Assembly (NCBI GenBank): GCA_030490835.1 | Contig: CM059975.1 | Location: 55,295,174 to 55,359,173 of the forward strand | DNA from: Annona cherimola | Taxonomy: Eukaryota; Streptophyta; Magnoliopsida; Magnoliales; Annonaceae | Length of the DNA stretch: 64,000 nt | Direction of reading: 5' to 3' | Shown: positions 43,625 through 54,294 of the stretch, piece by piece | Layout: every line of letters begins with the position of its first letter | How positions within the stretch are numbered: the first letter of the stretch is position 1 | Position numbers and translations under genes: made by a program | The notes under the pieces: model-generated | The model's input: only the letters and a program-made list of their open reading frames with translations | Databases searched by the model: none | What the model was told of the DNA's origin: nothing

Positions 43625-43985
43625 ATGGACACAGGAATGTGAGAATAACTTCCAAGAGTTAAAGAAAAGACTGGTAAAAGCGCCAATTCTAACATTACCT
43701 ACGGAGAAAGAAGGGTTTATGATCTATAGTGATACCTCAAAGAAAGGATTAGGATGTATACTAATGCAAAATGGAAAAATTATATCATACGCATCCAGGT
43801 AACTCAAGCCAAATGAGGTAAACTATCCAACTCATGACTTAGAATTGGCAGCAGTAGTCTTTGCCTTGAAAATTTGGAGACATTATTTGTATGGAGTTAA
43901 ATGTGAGGTCTATACTAATCATAAAAGCCTCAAGTACATTTTTACTCAAAAGGAGTTAAATATGAGGCAAAGAAGATGACTCGAG
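43625..43985 (+). pseudogene. Tekay RNase H, truncated
   Basis: Reading past a frameshift at ~43622 gives CENNFQELKKRLVKAPIL, a MIYSDTSKKGLGCILMQ segment, a stop, then [18 protein letters not shown] and [13 protein letters not shown]. The catalytic acidic residues (D of YSDT, E of LELAA, D/N of YTNH) are partly present; the third is Asn instead of Asp. The domain breaks off at 43985, exactly where another LTR starts. Confidence 0.8.
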
Positions 43986-46430
43986 TGTGAAACCCCAACA
44001 TATGTAGGACTCAATGAGATGCATTGAACATATATACATGATTTATATGTGATGAAAATGAATTTTGAATGATTTTTGTTAATTATGCCACATTTTGAAT
44101 TAAGGTTTCCATTGGAAACGGTGATTAAAAATTTAATCGCCGGAGCCCAAAGTGAGTCGGTATGACCTAAGGAGCTTAATGAGGATTTAAAGGTGATAAG
44201 GTGTCATGAATAATCATGTTAATAATCATGATTTAATTTATGGAGACTAAAATATAATTATGAAATTAAGGTGAAAAATGATAGAAAAATTCATAACTTG
44301 ACGCCTACAAGGCGGATTTCGATAAAATTTGAAAGGTAAGCTCACGACGATAGGCCCAATATTTTAAATGGATTGGATTAAGGGAATCATGATGGGATTA
44401 GAGTGATAATTAATTATTTTTATCCCAAATTCAAAAGATAAATTCAAGTGGTCATAACTTGAGTTAGAAACGTCGGTTTGAGATGAAATTTGAAACGATG
44501 GAATAAAATTATGAAATCTATGATATGAATGGAATGGATTAAGCTAATTATCATGAGAAGTTACTTTCTTGGAGAGCAAGTAAAGTAGATTACTTAGGAG
44601 ATAAGCAAAGAGGGCAATTTGGGAAAGGTAAAAATGAAATTTACAAAAATGCCCTAGGGGGTTGCTTAAGCACCAAGAAAAGTGACTTATAAAAAGGAAA
44701 AAAAGGGGAGAGCAAGCTACTGCACGTCCCAGCAGGGGGAGAAGGAGAGAGAGAAAGAGAGAGAAGGAGAGAGAGAAAGAGAGAGAAGGAGAGAGAAAAG
44801 AGAAGAAAAAGGGAGAAAAATGGAGATTTTCTCCAAGGGCAGCAGCTAGGGCACGTCCAACCCAGCAAGGAAAGAGAGAAAAGAGGAGGAAAAGAAGAAG
44901 GAAAAAGGGAAGGAGAAGCTCGGGAAGCTTGGGGCAAAGAATCGACGAAATCGGGTAAGTACCTGTTGAGTTAAGCCTTCTGACTTCCAAGTTTTCTTCT
45001 TAATATTGGAATCATGATTTTGAATCATAATAAACCCCTACATAAAGATTAATAACCTTCTATAATTGAGTATTGATTATGGGTTTTGCATATGTATTGA
45101 AAGGAGATGCAAATATGGGAGCAAAACCTAGAAGAAATGAGGCAGAAATCTAAAAAATGAAAGAAATAGTTAATGAACGAGTTTTAGCATGAAAAATTAT
45201 GGTAAGACTCATGGGGTGATTAAAAAATGACCAAATTTTCAGATTAAAAGGATAAGAACATTATAAATTAAAAATCTGGGAAAATCAACCTGGACAGGGT
45301 TGCACGGGTGTCAGGATCAGCTGCACCAAATGATTTTTAATATTTTTTATACAAGGAATTTTGAGCTAAAAATTTTACAGGATATATAAGACATATGTAG
45401 GATCATAAGACCAAAATAAAAATTAGGTTTTTATGGATATAAATATACCCCATAATTAACGTGATTTGGACTGTCTGAAAATGGATGCTGCTGTCTAGCA
45501 AGGTAAAAATGCCAAAATAAATATAAATGCTTAATATTTTGTGCTGAAAATATTTATTTTGGTTAATTAATGAAGTTATTAAGGTATTATAGAAATTTTA
45601 GATCAAAAATAATTGATTTGATAATAATCCAAGATTTTGAGAGTTCAACATGTATGATTTCAGCATTATGGACAACTTAAGGAATAAATCAAGATAAATG
45701 TTAAATTCTAGGTTTTTGTGATAAAATTTGACTTCTAATGGGATATCAATCATGATTTAGTGTAATTCATATGATGATTTATGAATATATTTCTGATTTT
45801 ATAAGGTATGGAACCTAGGGTTGCATATATGACTCGATTTTTCTATTTTTATGTTAAAAATGGTGTGGAATGAGATTAAATGATTTATGAAATTTATGTA
45901 GGGTAAAATACCCTAGGATTAGGTTACTATGGACTCCCAAAAGTATTTGGGAAGATAAGTCCCAAATCGGATTTTATGGATTTTATAAAAGATGTCCAAA
46001 TGGGGTGAAAATGGGACCCGAAATGGGGAAATAAGTTGCTGTTTTGAGAAATGATTATTTATAAATGTTAAACATATGTTAATACCCTAAATTTGGGATA
46101 AGAAAAGCATGGTTTAAGGCTGGAAAATTCGGATTAAAAATCTGTTATGAACAATATGTCAAGTTAGACGTTGAAAGCATGAAAGGAGGGTGCCAAAGTA
46201 GCTGTTTTGGGAACCGTATGATGAATGGATTATAAATCCGAAATTAAACCCTAAATTATGTGTTAATTAAGGGGTCTAATCATTCTGGAATTAGAGACAA
46301 GTTGCTGTGTTAAAATTTTTTAAGAAACACATGATTTATATGTTGAGAAATGGACACCAAACTTGAAGAAGACCAGTAGTTTGCCACAAGGTCAAATGAT
46401 GCTGACTAGGCAGACCAGAATGAAGATGTA
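43986..46430 (+). mobile_element. Tekay-type LTR fragment (subfamily B, 5' part)
   Basis: It starts TGTGAAACCCCAAC and is collinear with the start of the minus-strand solo LTR at 40705 (shared 'gattaaaaatttaatcg', 'cggagccca' and a gagtc block). It is not the partner of the 31408 LTR, which has different text. It contains TATAAAAAG at 44688-44696, a (GA)n tract at 44738-44800 and a consensus splice donor cgg|gtaagt at 44953-44960. The 3' end (to CGGGGCG..CACA) is missing; it fades into other sequence near 46430. The Leu/Ser/Phe-rich minus frames here are shadows of the GA tract. Confidence 0.65.
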
Positions 46431-47495
46431 TGGGGACTCACTGTGTCTCAATACTAACTACATTTCTATACTTAAAAAAAATCAGCCATAAACCATCATC
46501 TTCAACTCTTGTTCAAGCATTTTCTCCCGCCACCTTCGACTCCACTTGCATGACAATATCACGACATCACTAGCTCTTCCCACACAAATAGACAAAACAT
46601 CAATCAAATGTTAGTCAAAGTACTCATCAGGAATCCACACAGGCTTTTCTGAACTGTCACTCCAACAGTTCTTGCCAAGGATCTTTGACAGGAATCCAAC
46701 AACTCTAGCACAATAACCAACAACGGTTGTCATTCCAAGCCATCACAGGTCGTTCAGAAGTATCCCAAAATGATTATAAATGAAGCTCTAAAGAAGAAAG
46801 AACCATCGAAATATTTCCAGAGCTCTCTCCCTGCTACGAAAATCTCCTCAAGCAATCTCCAAAGCCCTCTTTCTCTTTTTCTCTCTCTCAAAACCTATAA
46901 TCTCTCTTACATTATAAACCTCTCCAAAACCTTTGTTGTAAGACGATCTTAAAGTTCTATTGAAGAAAACAAGTTGTTGATATAGAGCTTGATCCGTTCC
47001 TAAATTTGTAAGTTATTTCCAAAGTTATATTTCTAGCTTGTATTGTAAACTCTATCTTTTCAATCAAGTTGTTATTTTGCTTGCAAATCCATTTATTATT
47101 TTACGTGCATGTCATTATGACTAAATGGCTTTAAACTTATAAATTTTATTTCAAAACCTTGAAGACAATTTTAATGATGAACTAGCCTTGTTGGGAGTTA
47201 TTCCAGACCACCTTCCTCTCATCCGAGGACAAATACAAAGACATAAAATTTATTATGAGATTCCTAAGAATATTAAGAGAAAGATAAAACCAACGCCCAT
47301 ACTGGTTTAGAAACTATACGGTCTCTGACTTAGAAGAAGACAAACGAGAATTGGAAAAATAATTGTCCAACTAAATAGTTACAAGATTTAAACAAGAATT
47401 AAAACTTCTAAGGTCTAAAAAGACAGAACTACAAACCTATTTAGAAAGCCGTCCACCTTAGAAATTTGATTCTAAGCTATATAGAGAACAAAGAT
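46431..47495 (+). other. Possible pararetroviral regulatory/leader relic
   Basis: After the LTR fragment the composition changes. There is a TATA-like 'attataaatgaag' (46770), a CT-rich leader-like stretch (46820-46920) and a 'ttgtattgtaaactc' segment. Then coding-like but broken text (47160-47480) reads as a hydrophilic, coiled-coil-rich protein with at least three stops. The layout (promoter, leader with short frames, then coding) and the nearby caulimovirid relic make an endogenous pararetrovirus terminus plausible. No diagnostic motif proves it. It is cut at 47495 by the copia LTR. Confidence 0.3.
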
Positions 47496-48498
47496 TGTTG
47501 ACTTATACGGTTTTGATGATAGACAAGTTAAGAATTTAATGCTAGAAATGTGTTGCTTGTATTTGATTCGTGATGAATGGTTGTAACAAGTTAGCATTGA
47601 ATGGTTTTATGAATCTGTCGAGGTTTTTCTATAAAACTTCAGCAGTTTTGGTTTGCAACTTCAACTGATTTAGTTTCAAACTTCAACTGTTTTGGTTTAA
47701 AACTTCAACAGTTTTTGGGTTGAAACTTTAACAGTTTGCTTAGCAAGATAAATGGATAAGTGATTGGATGATGAAGTGACTAGTTTGAGGAGTTGTCCTG
47801 GGTTGTTACAGGTTGTTGAAAAAAATCCGATTGGTTGCGGATTTGGTGGAGAAAATCTCTCTTGGCGGTTTCTGTTTGTTAAGTTGTTACAGATTGTTGA
47901 GAAAAATCCAAACGGTTGCGGATTTAGTGGAGAAAATCTCTCTTGGCAATTGGAAGTTAAAAGCTATAAATAGACATTGAATTTCAACTGGAAATTCAAT
48001 TCAGAGAGAACATTTTAAAAAGTGCAGATCTGTCTCAAGGAATTCTCTGTGATCCTCTGTCCATCTGTCAGAAGCAACATATTGAAGATCGTCGTGACCA
48101 TTCTACTAAAAGTTTCATCTCCGTGCTTCTGTGCTATTAAATTGGTTGTAAGCTTTATTTCATTTTTATTTATTTTACCTTGAATTAGAGGTTATCTAAT
48201 TCAAGAGGAAAGCTTTCATTGTGATTTGTGGAAAGCTTCACGTGCCACCTGGAGCCGTTTGTGTGATCCAGAAGACGATTGAGATCGTACCACTGTAACT
48301 TGAGTTCTAAGTTGACTAGTGGAAACCCGAGTCAAGGTGTTGACTTGGAGAGTGGAGTAGGTGTGTTAACCGAACCACTATAATTTGTGGTGTCTTCTTC
48401 GGATTATTTTTGTGGTGTGTGAAATTTATTCTGTTCCTTCTTAGATCACTCTTTGTGCTATTATTCCTTTCTTTTATCAGTTTCATACCGGCCTAACA
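47496..48498 (+). repeat. SIRE-like copia 5' LTR (1003 bp)
   Basis: It starts TGTTGACTTATACGGTTTTG and ends CGGCCTAACA, directly followed by 'at' and the PBS. It shares with the solo LTRs at 27412 and 35874 the start pattern (TGTTG..., then ttttgatgat) and the 3' block 'ggagtagg' with 'ccgaaccactataa'. Internally a 45-bp segment is tandemly repeated around 47815-47950 (gttgagaaaaatcc/ggttgcggattt). If the start is right the upstream target duplication would be aagat. Confidence 0.75.
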
Positions 48499-48500
48499 AT

Positions 48501-48515
48501 TGGTATCAGAGCGGT
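48501..48515 (+). other. Primer binding site, initiator Met-tRNA type
   Basis: tggtatcagagcggt lies 2 bases after the LTR end, in the expected place for priming from plant initiator tRNA-Met. Confidence 0.9.
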
Positions 48516-48537
48516 CTTTGAACTACTCCAAAGGATC

Positions 48538-49860
48538 ATGACAACTGAGAAGAAAGTGGAGATTAGATATGGTGAAGGTCATTCCATAACCATACCACCA
48601 TATTTTGATGACATAAATTACGGATATTGGAAATGTAGAATGCAGATCTTTATCATGGGTCAAGATTTAAAACTTTGGAAGGCTGTTTATAAAGGTGTTA
48701 TTTTACCTGAAGATGATATAATTGAACCTAATGCACAACAAAATGAACAAATGCATTTAAATGCCAGAGCTCTAAATATTTTATATTGTGCACTTTGCCC
48801 ATCTGAATTTAATAGGGTATCTGCTTGTGCCACAGCCAAAGAGGTTTGGGATACACTCATGGTAACACATGAGGGTACTTCTCAAGTTAAGGAGTCCAAG
48901 ATAAATATGTTGATGCATGACTATGAACTTTTTATGATGAAATCTAATGAATCTATTACAGAGATATTTTGCAGATTCACCAACATAATTAATGCCTTGA
49001 AAGCACTTGGTAAGTCTATTGAGGCAAAGGAACAGGTAAAGAAGATATTGAGATCACTTTCTTCTTCTTGGACTGCAAAGGTTACAGCCATAGAGGAGGC
49101 TAAGGGTTTAACAACCATGTCTGTTGATTAATTAATAGGCTCTCTTATGACACATGAAATCATTATGAAGAAAAATGATGATAACGATAAAAAAGGTAAG
49201 AAGATAATTGGTCTCAAAGTTTCCTTTGATCATTCTGATGATAATTCAGGTGATGAAGATGAAGACATTGCTATGTTGACAAAAAAGATAAGACGGTTCA
49301 TCATTCTAAATCGAAGAAATAACAACAACAACAACAATAAGAATGCAGCCACTAGAAGGATACAACGACGACCTTAAAAGAAAAGAGAACAGAAGGACCA
49401 GAGGAACGATTTTGAGAAAAGAGAAGGAGATAAAATAAGGTGTTATAGCTGTCAAGGTTTTGGACACCTTAAGAATGCATGCCCATCTTCTGTTGAAAAG
49501 AAAGATTTCAATAAAAGAAAAAATCAAAGCTATGGGGCATGGTGTGATAGTGATACTTCGCTATCAGTCACTTCAGGATCTGATGATGATCAAGCGAATC
49601 TTGCATCACATTTAGGATTTATGGTAGATAACGAAGATGAATCGAACATTCTGAGGTAAGTTATACAGTTGATCAATTAGAACAAGAATATGCTGAACTA
49701 GTTGGAGAATTTACCACTTTGTCAGATAAATATATAAAATTAAAAATTGATCTCAGATGTGAAAATGAAAAAAATATGAATTTGCAAATGCAAATAAAAT
49801 CTCTTGCTGAGGAAAATGAAAATTTGAAAAATCAAATAAGAGAAAATAAAAAAAATAAAT
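48538..49860 (+). pseudogene. gag: SIRE-like copia gag, with stops and a frameshift
   Basis: ATG 48538 opens a 197-codon copia gag core (PPYFDDINYGYWKCRMQIFI, EVWDTLMVTHEGTSQVKESK, FCRFTNIINALKALGKSIEA). A TAA ends it at 49131, and the frame resumes with an acidic, Asn-rich linker and a zinc knuckle CYSCQGFGHLKNAC (49440-49485). Near 49650 a frameshift leads into a coiled coil (EEYAELVGEF..., MQIKSLAEENENLKNQ). A second, damaged knuckle (CNFCCNFGHFSYIF, last Cys lost) lies at ~49905-49945. The long gag with C-terminal coiled coil is typical of SIRE-like elements. Confidence 0.85.
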
Positions 49861-50028
49861 AATAGAAAGTTTGATAAAATTTTTAGAAATCAAAATGGAA
49901 TTTGCAATTTTTGTTGTAATTTTGGACATTTTTCATATATTTTCCCAGTTACAAAACTGCAAACGTTTTGAGCAAAATTGGTTTGAAAACCTAAAATACA
50001 TAATATTGATACTAACCAGTTTGGACCC

Positions 50029-50487
50029 ATGAAATGGGTACCAAAACAGGAAAGTTTTTTTTTTTCTGTTTTGCAGGAATGCATGAAGTCAACTTGCCAA
50101 ATAAGATGGTATATGGATAGTGGTTGTTCACATCATATGACCGGAAATAAAAATGCATTCAAGTTCTTAGAAATGCAAAATAAAGGTAAGGTTACTTTTG
50201 GAGACAACAATAAAGGTTTCATTAGAGGTATGGGTATGGTAAGTTGCGGAAGCATTGAAATAAATGATCTGTTTTATGTAGAAGGTCTTAAATACAATCT
50301 CTTAAGTATTAGTCAATTCTATGATAAAGGCATTGAAGTTGTGTTTAAGTCTGATATGTGTATAGTTCGTGATAATATGGGCAATAATATTTGTTGTGGA
50401 AAAAGGAATGGAAATGTGTATATTCTAGATCTTAATGTAGACCATATAAAGTGCTTATCTGCAGTAGATGATGAGATTCTGATTTAG
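50029..50487 (+). pseudogene. SIRE-like copia protease domain
   Basis: The open frame contains the copia protease site WYMDSGCSHHMTGNKNAF, then the flap and C-terminal part (VTFGDNNKGFIRGMG, YVEGLKYNLLSISQFYDKG). DSG is intact. It ends at a TAG at 50485-50487, just before the GAG_pre-integrase HRRLGHA motif, where the frame should continue into integrase. Confidence 0.85.
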
Positions 50488-51474
50488 CATAGAAGATTAG
50501 GACATGCAAACCTTTATACATTAAAGAAACTGCAAAAGTTTAATCTTGTTGAAGGTTTACCAAACTCAAAAATTAATTTAAAATATATTTGTGATATTTG
50601 TTAATTTGGTAAACAAAAGAAGGTTTCTTTCAAATCAAAAGATATTGTGTCAACAACAGAACCTTTGCAGTTACTGTATATGGATTTATTTGGACCTACA
50701 CGGACTAAAAGTTTGGCTGGAAAATATTATGCCTATGTCATTGTCGATGATTTTTCAAGATATACATGGGTATTGTTCTTAGGAAGCAAAGATGAATGTT
50801 TTAATTTATTTTAAAAATTTTATCGCAAAATTCAAAACGAACGTGGATTGAAAATATTTACAATTTGAAGTGATCACGGAAGAGAATTTGACAATCATCA
50901 TTTTACAAAATTTTGTGACAGTTTTGGAATAAATCATAACTTCTCAGCTCCTAGAACACCACAACAAAATGGAGTTGTTGAACGAAAGAATAGAACATTG
51001 ATTGAAATGACTAGAACAATGTTAATTGATGCTGATTTGTCACATAACTATTGGGCTGAAGCAGTAAACACTGCATGTTTTATCATAAATCGTGTTTATA
51101 TTCGTCCAATTTTAAAAAAAACTCCATATGAATTGTGGAAAGGTCGAAAGCCAAACATTGCATATTTTTATACTTTTGATTGTAAATGCTTTATACTAAA
51201 TAATGGAAAAGATGACCTAGGTAAATTCGATTATAAAAGTGATGAAGACATTTTTCTTGGTTATTCTTCTTCCAGCAAAGCATACCGAGTCTATAATAAG
51301 CAAACTTGCACAGTTGAAGAGTCAATACATGTCACTTTTGATGAATCTAACACCAGGCCGAGAAAGGTTATTTTTTCAGATGAAGAAGAAAACATTCTTG
51401 ACATACAGAAAACATCAAGAGATAAGGAAATGATAAGTGCAGGTAATGTTCTTAGAAAACCTCTAAATCTGTGA
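50488..51474 (+). pseudogene. SIRE-like copia integrase, several stops
   Basis: The H2C2 finger starts HRRLGHANLYTLKKL and ends CDIC. The catalytic core follows (LYMDLFGPTRTKS, a VDDFSRYTWVLFL segment, SDHGREFDN, PQQNGVVERKNRTLIEM), so the D,D-35-E residues are all visible. The GKDDLGKFDYKSDEDIFLGY region of the C-terminal domain is also clear. In-frame stops break it near 50604, 50813 and 50868. Integrase inserts the DNA copy into the genome; this copy cannot make a full one. Confidence 0.85.
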
Positions 51475-51555
51475 ATACATAAGAATCATCCACTTAATCA
51501 GGTTATTGGCGATGTTTATGGCAAAGTCAAAACTCGAAATTCACTTCAAAATGTC

Positions 51556-52497
51556 TTGGGCCATTATGCTTTTATTTCTCACATTGAACCTAAAAAGGTT
51601 GATGAAACAATATCTGATGAAAATTGGATAATTGCTATGCAAGAAGAACTGGATCAATTTAAAAGAAACAATGTGTGGACACGTGTGCCTAAACCTAATG
51701 ATCATCCAGTTATTGGTACAAAATGGATTTTTAGAAACAAACTTGACGAGTCTGGGATCATTGTTAGAAATAAAGCACGTCTAGTTACACAAGATTACTC
51801 TCAAGAGGAGGGTATTGATTTTGATGAGACTTTTGCACCTGTAGCTAGACTTGAAGCCATTAGAATGTTACTTGCATTTGCATCATTCAAAAATTTTAAA
51901 CTTTTTCAAATGGATGTAAAAAGTGCATTCTTGAATAGTTTGATAAATGAAGAAGTTTATGTCAAACAACCACCAGGTTTTGAAGACCATGAACACCCTG
52001 ATTATGTGTTCAAACTATCAAAAGCTCTCTATGGATTAAGACAAGCTCCAAGAGCTTGGTATGATAGACTTAGTGGGTTTTTAATAGAGAAAAAATTCAA
52101 AAGAGGCAAGGTTGATACTACTTTATTTATCAAAAATATTCACAAAGACATCTTGATTGTACAGATTTATGTGGATGATATAATTTTTGGGTCTACTAAT
52201 GAGTTGTATTGTAAGGATTTTGAAAAATTGATGCAAAGTGAGTTCGAAATGAGCATGATGGGTGAGCTTACTTTCTTTCTGGGACTTCAAGTAAAACAAA
52301 CAAAAGAAGGTATTTTTATCTCTCAAACAAAATATGTCAAGGAAATGTTGAAAAAGTTCAAAATGGAAAATGTAAAGCATATGTTAACCCCCATGAGTGC
52401 AAGCATAAAAATGGACAAGGATGAATTAGGTAAGCTAGTAGATCAAAGGTTATATAGAAGAATGATCGATTCACTTTTATATTTAACTGCCAGTTGA
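51556..52497 (+). pseudogene. SIRE-like copia reverse transcriptase
   Basis: A long open frame of 313 codons with copia RT landmarks: WIIAMQEELDQFKRNNVWT, GTKWIFRNKLDESG, FDETFAPVARLEAIRMLLAF, QMDVKSAFLNS, EEVYVKQPPGFE, LYGLRQAPRAWY and the catalytic YVDDIIFGST. It ends at TGA 52495, where a Trp/Arg codon would normally continue (LTAS then P.I.F). It is the best preserved part of the element. Confidence 0.9.
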
Positions 52498-53114
52498 CCT
52501 AATATTTTATTTAGTGTTTGTATGTGTGCACATTTTCAGTCAAATCCAAAGGAATCACACATGAGTGCTGTTAAACGAATATTTAAATATCTTGTTGATT
52601 CACCCAACTTGGGCATTTGGTATCCTAGAGAATCTACTTTTACCTTAATTGGATATTCAGATGCTGATTTTGCAGGTTATAAAGTGGATAGAAAAATACA
52701 AGTGGTACTTGTCAATTTTTGGGTGGTATGATTATATCATGGTACTCTAGGAAACAAAGCTCAGTTGCATTATCGACTGTAGAGGCTGAATATATTGCTT
52801 GTGCTAGTTGTTGTGCCCAAATTTTGTAGATGAAACAACAATTGTGTGATTATGGGTTGTCATATATAAAAGTTCCAATTAGATGTGACAACACAAGTGC
52901 AATAAATTTGTCTAAAAATCCTGTACAACATTCACGCACTAAACATATTGAGGTAAGACATCATTTTTTAAGAGATCATGTATCACGAAATGAAATTTCT
53001 ATTGAATTTATTCCCACGGAAGATCAACTGGCAGATATTTTTACAAAACTACTTCCCTCTGAAAAATTTCTTCACATAAGAAGGGAATTGGGTGAAATTG
53101 ATCCTTTTTCATAA
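52498..53114 (+). pseudogene. SIRE-like copia RNase H, frameshifted
   Basis: 52522-52731 carries CAHFQSNPKESHMSAVKRIF, then LIGYSDADFAGYKVDRK and a frameshift. The text ISWYSRKQSSVALSTVEAEY follows in another frame (52735-52800). A stop at ~52828 precedes 52830-53114 (LCDYGLSYIKVPIRCDNTSA, HIEVRHHFLRDHV, TEDQLADIFTKLLPSEKF). The acidic triad D (SDAD), E (VEAEY) and D (CDNTSA) is visible. The ending FTKLL..EKF is the normal C-terminus of copia pol. Confidence 0.85.
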
Positions 53115-54290
53115 CACATGCATTTATATAAATATTATATCATGTGGTTGATAATTTTCAAATTATATATTTATCTGCCAATTTTAGTTTTATTTTTAAA
53201 TAAAGTTTTTTTAATAAAGAGTTTTTTTAAAAAAATGTTAAAAAATGGCAAACCAAGGTAAAATATTTAATAAGATCAACCGTTTAATAAAATTATTTTT
53301 TTAAAAACAAAAACTCTTTAAATAAAACTGTTTAATAAGATCAACCGTTCAATCAAAATGTTTTAAAAAAAACTGTTTAAAAAATAGACAGAAAAATGAA
53401 CGGCAAATGTCGTTCAAAGCAAAAAAAAAGCAAAAGTAAGAACGGAAAACAGATAAGATAAAAAAAACACAAAACAAAAAAAACCAAAAGGACAAAAAGG
53501 AACAGCAAAGGCCGTTCAAACCAAAAAAAAAGAAGAAAAAAAGAAAACATTAAAAATCCAATAAAAACAAAAAAAACCAAAAACCAAAAACCAAAACCCA
53601 AAACAATGGCAAAAAAAGGAACATTTTTTTTAAATGGGTTAACAGAAGCATTGATTTCAAGGGTTTAAAAAAAACAAAACAAAAAGGCAAAGGTACGGGT
53701 TGCAAAGATTTAAAAAAAAAACAAAACTGTACAACCTAAAGCAACGGTTTTATAAAAAAAACTAGAAAACGACAAAACCAAAAAGCAAAGCATGAAAAAA
53801 AGACAAAAAACAAAAAAAAGAAAGAACGGCAAATGCCGTTCAAAACAAAAAAAAACAAAAAAACAAAAAAGCAAAGCAAAAGGAGGCAAAATCATCGTAC
53901 TTGGCAGGCAACTTATTACGGAGCATCTTCTCTCTCCTCCATAAATTCATGTATCCTCTTCACTCTCCCTTCTATTCACGTCTTCTCTTCTTTTTCCACT
54001 TCAGGTTACTTCTCTCCCATTCACATCTCTTCTTTTCTTTCTCCCAACCATACGCAGTCCAAAATTCTCATCCTTTTTTTTATGGATTTTTTTAGCCTCC
54101 ACAATCTGGATATTTTGATTTTTGAAAATCGAATCCCTAGCTTCCTAACCAAGTTTCAAATCTTCTGTTTTGATTTTTGAAAATCAAAATTTTCTCTCTC
54201 TCTCTCTCTCCCCTCTCCCTCTTTCCAGCATTTGCTCTATTACAAAAAAAAACCATCTCACTAATCCATTCAATTCCATTTTGTATTCAC
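53115..54290 (+). other. A-rich spacer with hairpin repeats between pol and the 3' ORF
   Basis: Non-coding. It is extremely A-rich and contains three copies of a hairpin of the type gaacggcaaatgccgttc (53398, 53502, 53824), two copies of 'taataagatcaaccgtt' (53270-53350) and a (CT)n tract before the next ORF. The minus-strand Phe-rich open frames are poly(A) shadows. Confidence 0.7.
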
Positions 54291-54294
54291 TGTG

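Larger units (their letters stand above)
31408..43985 (+). mobile_element. Tekay-lineage Ty3/gypsy element, 5' part (nested, 3'-truncated)
   Basis: Order on the plus strand: 5' LTR (31408-33923), Met-tRNA PBS (33929-33940), pre-gag open frame (34042-34827), then a foreign solo LTR (34866-40705 with TSD caaga). The element then resumes at 40711 with gag, protease, RT and part of RNase H to 43985. Gag and pol share one frame, as in chromoviruses. It lacks the rest of RNase H, integrase, chromodomain and 3' LTR, so it cannot move on its own. Confidence 0.75.

Noticed and set aside
44544..45028. Leu/Ser/Phe-rich minus-strand frames (148, 98 and 60 codons)
   Set aside because: Shadows of the (GA)n purine tract inside a Tekay LTR.
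31408..46430. LTRs at 31408 and 43986 as the two ends of one complete element
   Set aside because: Their sequences differ as subfamilies (the latter matches the solo LTR at 34866-40705), and the second has no CACA end or matching target duplication.
53377..53895. Phe-rich minus-strand frames as membrane proteins
   Set aside because: They are translations of poly(T), the complement of the A-rich copia spacer.
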